Positions 15,484 through 24,239 of a stretch of 64,000 nucleotides of DNA are shown one piece after another; the stretch's first letter is position 1, and every line of letters starts with the position of its first letter. The notes beneath the pieces are model-generated. The model saw only the letters and a program-made list of their open reading frames with translations, was not told where the DNA came from and searched no databases. This DNA is from Comamonadaceae bacterium (GTDB lineage: Bacteria > Pseudomonadota > Gammaproteobacteria > Burkholderiales > Burkholderiaceae_C), in NCBI GenBank assembly GCA_027484575.1, contig JAIXSQ010000017.1:62001-126000 (forward strand), in the 5' to 3' direction. The translations under genes were made by a program, and so were the position numbers.

Positions 15484-16125
15484 TCAGGCGTTCTTGTTCG
15501 GCTGGTTCGAGCCGCCCAGGCGGGCGCTCACCGCGCGCAGCCGCAGCGACAGCTTGCGCGCGAGCAGCCCGATCAGGCTGGCCGCCAGCGCAGGCTCCTG
15601 CGACAGCATGTTGTCGAGGGACTCGGCGTCCAGCACCGCGACCTCGCACTCGTTGACCGTGCTGCAGTGCGAAAAGCGCACGCCGCTGTCCAGCAGGGAC
15701 ATCTCGCCCAGGATGTCGCCCGGGCCGGCCTCGGCCAGCCGCAGGTGCTCGCCCCAGGGCTGGTGGCGCTCGACGGCCATGGTGCCGGCCAGCAGCACCA
15801 GCATGAAGTCGCCGTGCTCGTCCTGCCGCACCACGTCGCGGCCGGCCGGGATGGTGGCGAACTCGAAGAACTGGCCCAGCTGCGCCAGCGCCTCGGGCGA
15901 CAGCCGGTTCATGAAGCGGTCGCGGCCCCACTGGGCCTGCAGCAGCTGCACGCCGCGCGCGGCCGCCAGCCGGCGGGCGCCCACCTCGACGGCCCGCGCG
16001 CTCCAGGGCACGACGGCATCGGGGTCGATGCCCTGGTCGAAGAAGGCAGTGGCGAACAGGCGCGAGTCCTGCTCGCCCTCGGGCGCCGCGGACGAGGGGC
16101 GCAGCAGGCCCAGGATGCCTTTCAT
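15484..16125 (-). CDS. cyclic-nucleotide-binding-domain protein between pilT and pilU
   Basis: A 213-aa protein. Residues about 75-195 form a cNMP-binding beta-roll (FFEFATIPAGRDVVRQDEHGDFMLVLLAGTM, GPGDILGEMSLLDSG). No DNA-binding helix-turn-helix is visible after it, unlike Crp. The N-terminal part is without an obvious domain. The gene lies 7 bp after pilT and 19 bp before pilU, so it is very likely cotranscribed, suggesting that cAMP or c-di-GMP tunes pilus retraction. I recall this insertion in several Comamonadaceae; its mechanism is not established. Confidence 0.85.
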   Translation of the reverse strand: MKGILGLLRPSSAAPEGEQDSRLFATAFFDQGIDPDAVVPWSARAVEVGARRLAAARGVQLLQAQWGRDRFMNRLSPEALAQLGQFFEFATIPAGRDVVRQDEHGDFMLVLLAGTMAVERHQPWGEHLRLAEAGPGDILGEMSLLDSGVRFSHCSTVNECEVAVLDAESLDNMLSQEPALAASLIGLLARKLSLRLRAVSARLGGSNQPNKNA

Positions 16126-16132
16126 GGTGCCC

Positions 16133-17176
16133 TCAGCCCGGGAAGTTTTCGGGGATCTTGGCCTTGGACCGGGCTTCGGCGGCGCTGATCACGTTGCGCT
16201 TGACCAGGTCGGCCAGGTTCTGGTCGAGGGTCTGCATGCCGAAGTTGTTGCCGGTCTGGATGGCCGAGTACATCTGCGCCACCTTGGCCTCGCGGATCAG
16301 GTTCCGGATGGCCGAGGTGCCGATCATGATCTCGTGCGCGGCCACGCGGCCGCCGCCGTCCTTGGTCTTGCACAGGGTCTGCGAGATCACCGCCTGCAGC
16401 GACTCGGACAGCATGGCGCGGACCATCTCCTTCTCCTCGGCCGGGAACACGTCGATGATCCGGTCGATGGTCTTGGCGGCGCTGGAGGTGTGCAGCGTGC
16501 CGAAGACCAGGTGGCCGGTCTCGGCGGCGGTCATGGCCAGGCGGATGGTCTCGAGGTCGCGCATCTCACCGACCAGGATCGCGTCGGGGTCCTCGCGCAG
16601 CGCCGACTTGAGCGCCGCCGCGAACGACAGCGTCATGGGCCCGACCTCGCGCTGGTTGATCAGGCACTTCTTGGACTCGTGCACGAACTCGATCGGGTCC
16701 TCTACCGTCAGGATGTGGCCGTACTCGGTCTCGTTCAGGTAGTTCACCATCGCCGCCAGCGTGGTCGACTTGCCCGAGCCCGTGGGGCCGGTCACCAGCA
16801 CCAGCCCGCGGGGCTTGAGCGCCAGGTCGCCGAAGATCTTGGGCGCGTTCAGCTGCTCGAGCGTGAGGATCTTGGAGGGGATCGTGCGGAACACGGCGGC
16901 CGCGCCGCGGTTCTGGTTGAAGGCGTTGACGCGGAAGCGCGCCAGGCCCTCGATCTCGAACGAGAAGTCGCACTCCAGGAACTCCTCGTACTGCTTGCGC
17001 TGGGTGTCGTTCATGATGTCGTACACCATGGCGTGCACCTGCTTGTGGTCCAGCGGGTCGACGTTGATGCGGCGCACGTCGCCGTGCACGCGGATCATGG
17101 GAGGCAGCCCGGCGGACAGGTGCAGGTCCGAGGCCTTGTTCTTCACGCTGAACGCCAGCAGCTGGGTAATATCCAC
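16133..17176 (-). CDS. pilT: type IV pilus retraction ATPase PilT
   Basis: A 347-aa retraction motor for twitching motility, within the normal PilT length. It shows Walker A GPTGSGKST near residue 129, the Asp box LTVEDPIEFVH near 157, Walker B AILVGEMRDLETI near 196, the His box AETGHLVFGTLHT near 218, and the PilT hallmark AIRNLIREAK near 285. A GTG start at 17176 is chosen because AGAGGGA lies 5 bp upstream and VDITQLLAF is the family N-terminus. It diverges from yggS with a 66-bp gap, the classical proteobacterial pilT-yggS arrangement. Confidence 0.96.
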   Translation of the reverse strand: MDITQLLAFSVKNKASDLHLSAGLPPMIRVHGDVRRINVDPLDHKQVHAMVYDIMNDTQRKQYEEFLECDFSFEIEGLARFRVNAFNQNRGAAAVFRTIPSKILTLEQLNAPKIFGDLALKPRGLVLVTGPTGSGKSTTLAAMVNYLNETEYGHILTVEDPIEFVHESKKCLINQREVGPMTLSFAAALKSALREDPDAILVGEMRDLETIRLAMTAAETGHLVFGTLHTSSAAKTIDRIIDVFPAEEKEMVRAMLSESLQAVISQTLCKTKDGGGRVAAHEIMIGTSAIRNLIREAKVAQMYSAIQTGNNFGMQTLDQNLADLVKRNVISAAEARSKAKIPENFPG

Positions 17177-17242
17177 CGAGTCCCTCTTCTTGTTCCTCGC
17201 GGGCGGCCCGCCCGCCCAAACCGCAGAAATCGCCGGCCGATT

Positions 17243-17935
17243 ATGACGACGATCCAGGCCAACCTCCAGACCGTTCGCGACCGCATCGCCGCCGCCTGTG
17301 CCGCGGCACAACGGCCGGTGAACGATGTCACGCTGCTGGCCGTCTCCAAGACCTTCGGCCCCGAGTCGGTGCGCCAGGCCCATGCCGCCGGCCAGCGCGC
17401 CTTCGGCGAGAACTACATCCAGGAGGCGGTCGAGAAGATCGCCCTGCTGGCCGACCTGCCGCTGGAGTGGCACTGCATCGGCCCGATCCAGAGCAACAAG
17501 ACGCGGCTGGTGGCGCAGCACTTCCACTGGGTGCACACGGTCGACCGCCTGAAGATCGCGCAGCGCCTGTCCGAGCAGCGCCCCGCCGGCCTGCCGCCGC
17601 TGAACGTGTGCCTGCAGGTCAACATCGACGGCGGCGCGACCAAGGCGGGCGTGGCACCGGCCGACGCCGCGCAGCTCGCCCATGCGGTGGCCGCCCTGCC
17701 CCACCTGCGCCTGCGCGGCCTCATGACCATCCCCGACCCGGTGGACGGCTTCGAGGCGCAGCGCGCGCTGCACGCGCAGGCCACGCAGCTGCTGCAGGCG
17801 CTGCGCGCCGACGGCCTGCCGCTGGACACGCTGTCCATGGGCATGACGGCCGACCTCGAGGCGGCCATCGCCGCGGGCAGCACGCTGGTGCGCGTGGGCA
17901 CCGCCATCTTCGGCGGCCGGCAGCGGCCGGCCTGA
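17243..17935 (+). CDS. yggS: PLP homeostasis protein, YggS family
   Basis: A 230-aa PLP-binding TIM-barrel protein (PLPBP) that buffers free pyridoxal phosphate rather than catalysing a known reaction. The lysine binding PLP is in LLAVSKTFG near residue 36. The signature EWHCIGPIQSNKTR is near 76 and LSMGMTADLEAAIAAGSTLVRVGTAIFG closes the barrel near 195-222. It diverges from pilT. Only 13 bp separate its stop from that of the converging glycoside hydrolase-like gene. Confidence 0.95.
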   Translation: MTTIQANLQTVRDRIAAACAAAQRPVNDVTLLAVSKTFGPESVRQAHAAGQRAFGENYIQEAVEKIALLADLPLEWHCIGPIQSNKTRLVAQHFHWVHTVDRLKIAQRLSEQRPAGLPPLNVCLQVNIDGGATKAGVAPADAAQLAHAVAALPHLRLRGLMTIPDPVDGFEAQRALHAQATQLLQALRADGLPLDTLSMGMTADLEAAIAAGSTLVRVGTAIFGGRQRPA

Positions 17936-17948
17936 GGGCCGCTGCGCC

Positions 17949-19205
17949 CTAGTGCCAGTCGCGGTCGGGCACCGGCCGCAACCGGCGCGCGGCCCGCACC
18001 ACGTCGCCCAGGTCCCCCGGGTCGCTGAACGGGTCGTCGTCCAGCGTCGTGACCCGGTTCAACTCCTGCTGCCAGCGCCGCAGTTCGGCCACGTAGGGCG
18101 GGTGCGGCTGGCGGCACAGGCGGCCGCTGCCGTCGGGCGCCAGGTCGCACAGGCCGTTGTGCAGCCACTGGCCGGTGTGCCAGTCGGGCATGTCGACCGC
18201 CGGGAACAGGCAGATGCCGTGCAGGTCCATGCCCTGGTTGACCGCCGCCATCGCCTCGTTCATCACGTCGCACAGCCACTCGGGCCGCCCGCGGCCCATG
18301 CCGCTGGTCTCGGCGATCACCATCGGCCGCCGGTAGCGCTCCCACACCCGCCCCAGCAGCGTGCACAGCGGCTCGATGCCCGGGCTGCCGGGCGGCAGCG
18401 CCTGGTGCGGGCCCTGCGCGCGGTACTCCATCTGGCCGAACGAGTAGTTGTTGGCACCCACGATGTCGAGCACCTCGGGCGCGCCGCCCAGCTCCGGCCG
18501 CTCGCGGCCGGCCAGCATGTCCCAGGCCAGGAAGGCATCGACGAAGGTCTCCTGGCGCGCCGCTTCGGCCAGGTCGGGGCGGTCCGGCGGCGCCACCACC
18601 TGGATCAGCGGGTCGACGTGCACCATGCGCGCATCGGGCAGCACCTCGCGGATCGCGTGCACGCCCGCGATCGAGGCCCGGCACAGCGCCACGCGCAGGC
18701 GCTCGCGGTCGGCCCGGCTGCGGCCCCAGGGCGCCACCCAGCCCCACTCGCCGCCGGCGAAGGAAAAGAAGGTGATCTCGTTGATCGGCGTGAAGAACCA
18801 GGGGCCGGGCAGCTCGCCCTGCAGGTGGCGGGCCGCCGCCCGGCAGTAGGCCGCGAAGCGGTCGGCGAAGCCGGGCGCGAACGGGTCGGCGTCGTCGGGG
18901 TAGCCGTAGTGGCACAGGTCCCAGACCGGCGTGATCCGCGTGGCCTTCTGCGCCGCGATCACCGGCGCGAGCAGCCCGAAGTCGTGACTGCCGCCGCGCT
19001 CGACCAGCGGCCAGGGCACGCCCTCGCGGGCCACGCCGATGCCCAGCTCGCGCAGCATGCCGTAGTCCTGCAGGGCATGCTCGCGGTGCTGCGTCTCGGC
19101 CACGAGGTCGCGCCGGCCCTGGTCCTTCCAGAGGAAGGTCGAGCACTCGAAGCCCGACAGGAAGAAGGTGGGGAAGATGCCGGGCCGGGCGTGCGGGGTG
19201 TCCAT
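17949..19205 (-). CDS. clan GH-A TIM-barrel protein, GH1 beta-glucosidase-like
   Basis: A 418-aa protein with no signal peptide. Its layout resembles family 1 glycosidases: WDLCHYGYPDDADPFAPGF near residue 97, the acid/base region FFTPINEITFFSFAGGEWGW near 138-157, and a nucleophile-like VIAETSGMGRG near 298. The usual TxNEP and ITENG motifs are altered to INEI and AETSG, so activity and substrate are uncertain. The ATG at 19205 is taken; a GTG five codons upstream is also open. No sugar-transport genes are adjacent. Confidence 0.6.
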   Translation of the reverse strand: MDTPHARPGIFPTFFLSGFECSTFLWKDQGRRDLVAETQHREHALQDYGMLRELGIGVAREGVPWPLVERGGSHDFGLLAPVIAAQKATRITPVWDLCHYGYPDDADPFAPGFADRFAAYCRAAARHLQGELPGPWFFTPINEITFFSFAGGEWGWVAPWGRSRADRERLRVALCRASIAGVHAIREVLPDARMVHVDPLIQVVAPPDRPDLAEAARQETFVDAFLAWDMLAGRERPELGGAPEVLDIVGANNYSFGQMEYRAQGPHQALPPGSPGIEPLCTLLGRVWERYRRPMVIAETSGMGRGRPEWLCDVMNEAMAAVNQGMDLHGICLFPAVDMPDWHTGQWLHNGLCDLAPDGSGRLCRQPHPPYVAELRRWQQELNRVTTLDDDPFSDPGDLGDVVRAARRLRPVPDRDWH

Positions 19206-19272
19206 GCCGCATCGGACCACGGCGGCCGCGCAACGCGGTGCTGCGCTGCGCGACCGGATGCAACAGTCTGGC

Positions 19273-19821
19273 TCAGCGCCCGGTCATCGGCTTGATGGCG
19301 CCGCAGTCGGCGCCCACCCATTTGCCGTTGGCCTCCATCGCCATGGTCTCGTTGCGGCCCTGGTGCGTGGCGGTCACGCGGGTGCGCGAGCTGAAGGCCT
19401 CGGGCGAGGCGATGGTCACGGTCGACTCGCCGGTGGACGGCGGGTTGGTGCAGGCGAAGGCCATCGACACCGTGCTGCCACTGCGCTGCTGGCGCGTGGT
19501 GCGGCAGTCGCCCTGCTGCTGCGGCACCTCGTTGCGCTCGACCATGTCCTTGGTCATGCACACCCGCGCGGCCATGCCGCCGCCGGCGGCCGGCGCCATC
19601 TGCACGCCGCGGCCGGCCATCATGGCCTCCATCTGCCGGCGCTGCTCGGGCGGCATCGACTCGAGCTGCTTGCGCATCTCGGCCATGGCCTGGTCGGCCT
19701 GCGGGTTGCCGGCGGTGCGGGAGGTGATCTCCCACAGACCGGGCTTGAGGGTCTGGGCCGCCGCCGGCAGGGCCAGCAGCGTCGCCAGCAGGGCGGCGGG
19801 GGCGAGGGGGTGGATGCGCAT
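19273..19821 (-). CDS. DUF3617 domain-containing secreted protein
   Basis: A 182-aa exported protein with a signal peptide over about residues 1-22. QTLKPGLWEITSRTAGNPQ near 23-41 is the DUF3617 start, and conserved cysteines occur in VCMTKDMVE, DCRTT, FACTNPP and ADCGAIKP. Family members are periplasmic proteins of unknown function. The ATG at 19821 has AAGGAG 6 bp upstream. It lies 31 bp downstream of glpK on the same strand and may be cotranscribed with it. Confidence 0.82.
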   Translation of the reverse strand: MRIHPLAPAALLATLLALPAAAQTLKPGLWEITSRTAGNPQADQAMAEMRKQLESMPPEQRRQMEAMMAGRGVQMAPAAGGGMAARVCMTKDMVERNEVPQQQGDCRTTRQQRSGSTVSMAFACTNPPSTGESTVTIASPEAFSSRTRVTATHQGRNETMAMEANGKWVGADCGAIKPMTGR

Positions 19822-19852
19822 CACGGTCTCCTTGCGGTGGGTGGGAGCGGGA

Positions 19853-21349
<1,497 letters not shown>

Positions 21350-21355
21350 GCGCCG

Positions 21356-21361
21356 ATGCTA
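21356..21361 (-). promoter_or_regulatory. -10-like TAGCAT of glpK
   Basis: TAGCAT on the minus strand ends 6 bp before the glpK ATG; transcription would then start at or near the start codon. No -35 consensus is seen. Confidence 0.3.
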
Positions 21362-21407
21362 GCGGCGCGGCGCGCGGGCAGGCACCGGGGCAGCCCTGCC
21401 CCGCGGC

Positions 21408-21641
21408 TCAGCCGCCGTGGCCGTTGCCGCCGCTGCCGCGCTTGCGCAGCGCCTCGGGCTTGTGCGCCGCCTGCGCACCCGATTCGGTCTCCACCAGCCA
21501 CTCGGGGTTGTCGGGGCTCGCGGCCACCTGGTGGCCCTTGATCGTCGTGCGGCTGGTGAGCTTCTTCATCACCTTGCCGCGGGCGATGCCGCCGTGCGAA
21601 TTCCACTCGACCGCGTCACCGGGCCGGAACTTGTCGGGCAT
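21408..21641 (-). CDS. DUF2945 (hypervirulence-associated tudor-like) protein
   Basis: A 77-aa protein beginning MPDKFRPGDAVEWNSHGG, followed by RGKVMKKLTSRTTIKGHQVAAS and ending in a Gly-rich tail. This is the small SH3/tudor-like DUF2945 fold, whose role in bacteria is not established. The ATG at 21641 follows GGAGTCC-like sequence. It is a single gene upstream of glpK on the same strand, 58 bp away. Confidence 0.8.
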   Translation of the reverse strand: MPDKFRPGDAVEWNSHGGIARGKVMKKLTSRTTIKGHQVAASPDNPEWLVETESGAQAAHKPEALRKRGSGGNGHGG

Positions 21642-21740
21642 GGAAGGGACTCCTGGTTGGGGGACGGCCATGGTGCCCATGCCGGGGGACGCGCGCTGTG
21701 ACCGATGGCAACCCCATCGGTGCGAGGAGGGGACGCGGGC

Positions 21741-21769
21741 CGTCGTCCCCGCGCAGGCGGGGACCCGCG
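21741..21769. repeat. dispersed palindromic repeat copy
   Basis: The core CCCCGCGCAGGCGGGG is flanked by CGTCGT and ACCCGCG. It lies between the stop of a hybrid histidine kinase (21806) and the start of the DUF2945 gene, both leftward, so it may terminate the kinase transcript. Confidence 0.65.
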
Positions 21770-21805
21770 CACGCGCCGCGGCGCCCGCTCGCGGGCGCCC
21801 GGCCC

Positions 21806-23665
21806 TCAGCCCTCGCGCCGCCCCGCCACCAGCCCGTCGACCAGCTCCTGCACGCGCGCCACGTTCAGCGGCTTGGTCAGGTGGGCGTCGAAGCCGGCCT
21901 CCAGCGAGGCCTGCACGTCGGTGTCCTGGCCCCAGCCGGTGGCGGCGATCAGGGCCATGCGGCGGCCCCAGGGCTCGGCGCGCAGGCGGCGTGCCACGTC
22001 GTGCCCGCTCAGGCCCGGCATGCCGATGTCCAGCAGCGCCACCGCCGGGTGGTGTTCGGCGGCCAGGCGCAGGGCCTCCTCGCCGCTGCGCGCCAGCAGC
22101 GTGCGGAACCCCGCCAGCTCCAGCAGCTTGGCCAGGCCCCAGGCGGCATCGGCGTTGTCGTCGGCCACCAGCACCAGTTCGCCCTGCGCCTTGGGCGCGG
22201 CCTGCAGCGGCTGCGGCGCGGGCGGCACGGCCTCGCCCGGCTGCTCGACCAGGTGCAGCAGCGGCAGCCCCACGCGCACCAGCAGGCCGCGGCCCGGGCC
22301 GTCGGAGCTGGCCATGATCCAGCCGCCGTGCTGCTCGACGATGCGGCGCGCCACCACCAGCCCCAGCCCCAGCCCGCCTTCGGGCCGCTGGGGCGCGGGG
22401 CCGCCGGGCCCGGGCGGCTCGAACAGCCGCGCGAGCTGGTCGGACGCCATGCCGATGCCGTCGTCCTGCACGGCCAGCACGGCCTCGCCGTCCTGCGCCA
22501 TCACCTCCACCGCGATGCGCCCGCCCTCGGGCGTGTAGCGGGTGGCATTGCCCACCAGGCTGGCCACCACCTGCGCCAGGCGTTGCGGGTCGCCGTCGAC
22601 CTGCAGCGGCTCGGCCGGCAGGCGCAGCTCCAGCTGGTGGCCGGCGGCCTGCACCAGCGGCCCCACGGTGTCGAGCGCGGCCTGCACGAAGGCCGCCACC
22701 GGCACCGGCTTGCGCGCCAGCGACAGCGGGCCCGGCGCCATGCGCGAGACGTCCACCAGCTCGTCGAGCATCACCTTCATCGCCCGCACCTGGCGCTGCA
22801 CCACCTGCACCGCCTTCTGCAGCGCGGGCTGCGGCAGCTCGGGCAGCTGCAGCAGTTCGGCCGCGCTGGCGATCGAGGCCAGCGGGTTGCGCAGCTCGTG
22901 CGACAGCACCGCCAGGAAGCGCTCGCGGCCCGGGTCGGGGCCCAGGCCGGCCTGCTCGCGCGCGGCCAGCACCGCGCCCAGCAGGTGGCCGTCGGCATCG
23001 CGCACCGGCGACACCGCCAGGTCCAGCGCCAGCTCGCGGCCGTCCTTGCGGCGGCCCTGCGCGGTCGCGCGGGCCACGCCCTCCTGCGCCAGCCACTGCA
23101 ACGGGTCGGCCACCTCGGCATCGTGCGCGGGCAGCAGCAGCTGCAGCGGACGGCCCAGGGCCTCGCCCTCGGTCCAGCCGAACAGCGCCATGGCACCGGC
23201 GTTCCAACTGCGGATGGTGGTGTCCAAGGCCAGTCCCACGATGGCATCGGGCACGGACTCGACGGCCGCGGCCAGCCAGCGGCGCTCCTGCTCGGCCTGG
23301 CGGTGCGCGCCCGCCTCGCTGGCCACCAGCAAGGCGCCGCCGCCGCGCCGCGGCAGCAGGCGCAGGCGCCACCAGCGGCCGTCGGCCGCGCCCAGCTCGC
23401 GCTCGACCGGCTGGGTGCGCGCGAGCACGCGGCGCAGGTCGCCGGCCAGCTGCGGCCAGTCGGCCAGGCAGGCCAGCTCGGTGAGCGGGCGGCCGATGTC
23501 GGCCGCGCGCAGCGGGAACAGTTCGGTGGCGGCCGGCGTGTAGCGCTCGACGCGCAGCTCCGCGTCGAGCACCACCGCCGCCGTGGCGGCGGCCTCGAGC
23601 AGGTCGTGCAGGTCGAGGGGATCGCGGCCGGCGGCACCGGACGGCGTGGAAGGCGTGGGCTCCAT
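21806..23665 (-). CDS. hybrid sensor histidine kinase (PAS-PAS-kinase-receiver)
   Basis: A 619-aa soluble kinase with no membrane segment. A PAS-like domain spans about residues 20-120 and a second about 128-238. The H box FLAVLSHELRNPLASI has its phospho-accepting His at 256. N, G1 and G2 boxes follow (LVGNATRYTPEGG, DDGIGM, GGLGLGLVVARRI). A C-terminal receiver has its phosphoacceptor Asp at about 546 (ALLDIGMPG) and conserved Lys near 598. No partner response regulator is adjacent. The receiver resembles that of the kinase at 26356-28425, suggesting paralogy. Signal and output are unknown. Confidence 0.9.
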   Translation of the reverse strand: MEPTPSTPSGAAGRDPLDLHDLLEAAATAAVVLDAELRVERYTPAATELFPLRAADIGRPLTELACLADWPQLAGDLRRVLARTQPVERELGAADGRWWRLRLLPRRGGGALLVASEAGAHRQAEQERRWLAAAVESVPDAIVGLALDTTIRSWNAGAMALFGWTEGEALGRPLQLLLPAHDAEVADPLQWLAQEGVARATAQGRRKDGRELALDLAVSPVRDADGHLLGAVLAAREQAGLGPDPGRERFLAVLSHELRNPLASIASAAELLQLPELPQPALQKAVQVVQRQVRAMKVMLDELVDVSRMAPGPLSLARKPVPVAAFVQAALDTVGPLVQAAGHQLELRLPAEPLQVDGDPQRLAQVVASLVGNATRYTPEGGRIAVEVMAQDGEAVLAVQDDGIGMASDQLARLFEPPGPGGPAPQRPEGGLGLGLVVARRIVEQHGGWIMASSDGPGRGLLVRVGLPLLHLVEQPGEAVPPAPQPLQAAPKAQGELVLVADDNADAAWGLAKLLELAGFRTLLARSGEEALRLAAEHHPAVALLDIGMPGLSGHDVARRLRAEPWGRRMALIAATGWGQDTDVQASLEAGFDAHLTKPLNVARVQELVDGLVAGRREG

Positions 23666-23855
23666 GGACGGGCGGCGGGGTGCGACTGGAGCGGGCCATG
23701 ATAGGCGCAAAGGGTGCCGCGCAGGGGTGGCGCGGGAACGCCGGTGGGCCCATGGCGCGGCGTCCGACGGCACGCCCGCCCGCCAGCCGACGCTCGGCGA
23801 ACGCGACCGCGGCCAGACTGGCGGCCCACGCACAGCGTCCCCGGAGGACCTCCCC

Positions 23856-24239
23856 ATGGCCACCAGCAGCATCCTCGGCGCCGACCGTGCGCCGGCCCAA
23901 CCCGGCGGTCGCGGCAGCGACCTGCTCGGCCCCAGCGACAACTCGGACAGCGGCAGCGACGCCATCGGCACCCGCGAGGACCACGGCGACAGCGACGGCG
24001 TGGGCACCGGCGAGCGCGGCGCGGTCTACGGACCGGATGCGGTCGAGGGGGCCGACATCGCGCCCGACCGCATCGTCGGGCTCGACGAGCTCGCCGCCGG
24101 CGATGGCGAGGACCTGGGCGCGGCCGTGCGCTCGGGCCCGGGCAGCGGCGACGGCTTCCCCGAGGCCGACCCCGACGCGCAGGAGTACACCGACATCGAC
24201 GCCGACGGCGACGACGGCGACGGTGCCGATGCCGACTGA
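23856..24239 (+). CDS. small, highly acidic hypothetical protein
   Basis: A 127-aa protein of low complexity, dominated by Asp, Gly, Ala and Ser, with an acidic C-terminal tail (DADGDDGDGADAD). SLG/LGPSDNSDSGSDAIG near residue 24-38 looks conserved in proteins I recall from other Burkholderiales, but I cannot name a function. GGAGG lies 8 bp upstream of the ATG, a strong ribosome site. The last codons overlap the recQ start by 11 bp, so recQ is probably translated by coupling. It could be a DNA-mimic or an intrinsically disordered partner; this is speculation. Confidence 0.65.
   Translation: MATSSILGADRAPAQPGGRGSDLLGPSDNSDSGSDAIGTREDHGDSDGVGTGERGAVYGPDAVEGADIAPDRIVGLDELAAGDGEDLGAAVRSGPGSGDGFPEADPDAQEYTDIDADGDDGDGADAD

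Noticed and set aside
23666..24007. Longer N-terminus for the hybrid kinase at 21806
   Set aside because: The frame is open to 24007, but the extra residues are unlike a sensor domain and overlap the acidic protein gene on the other strand.
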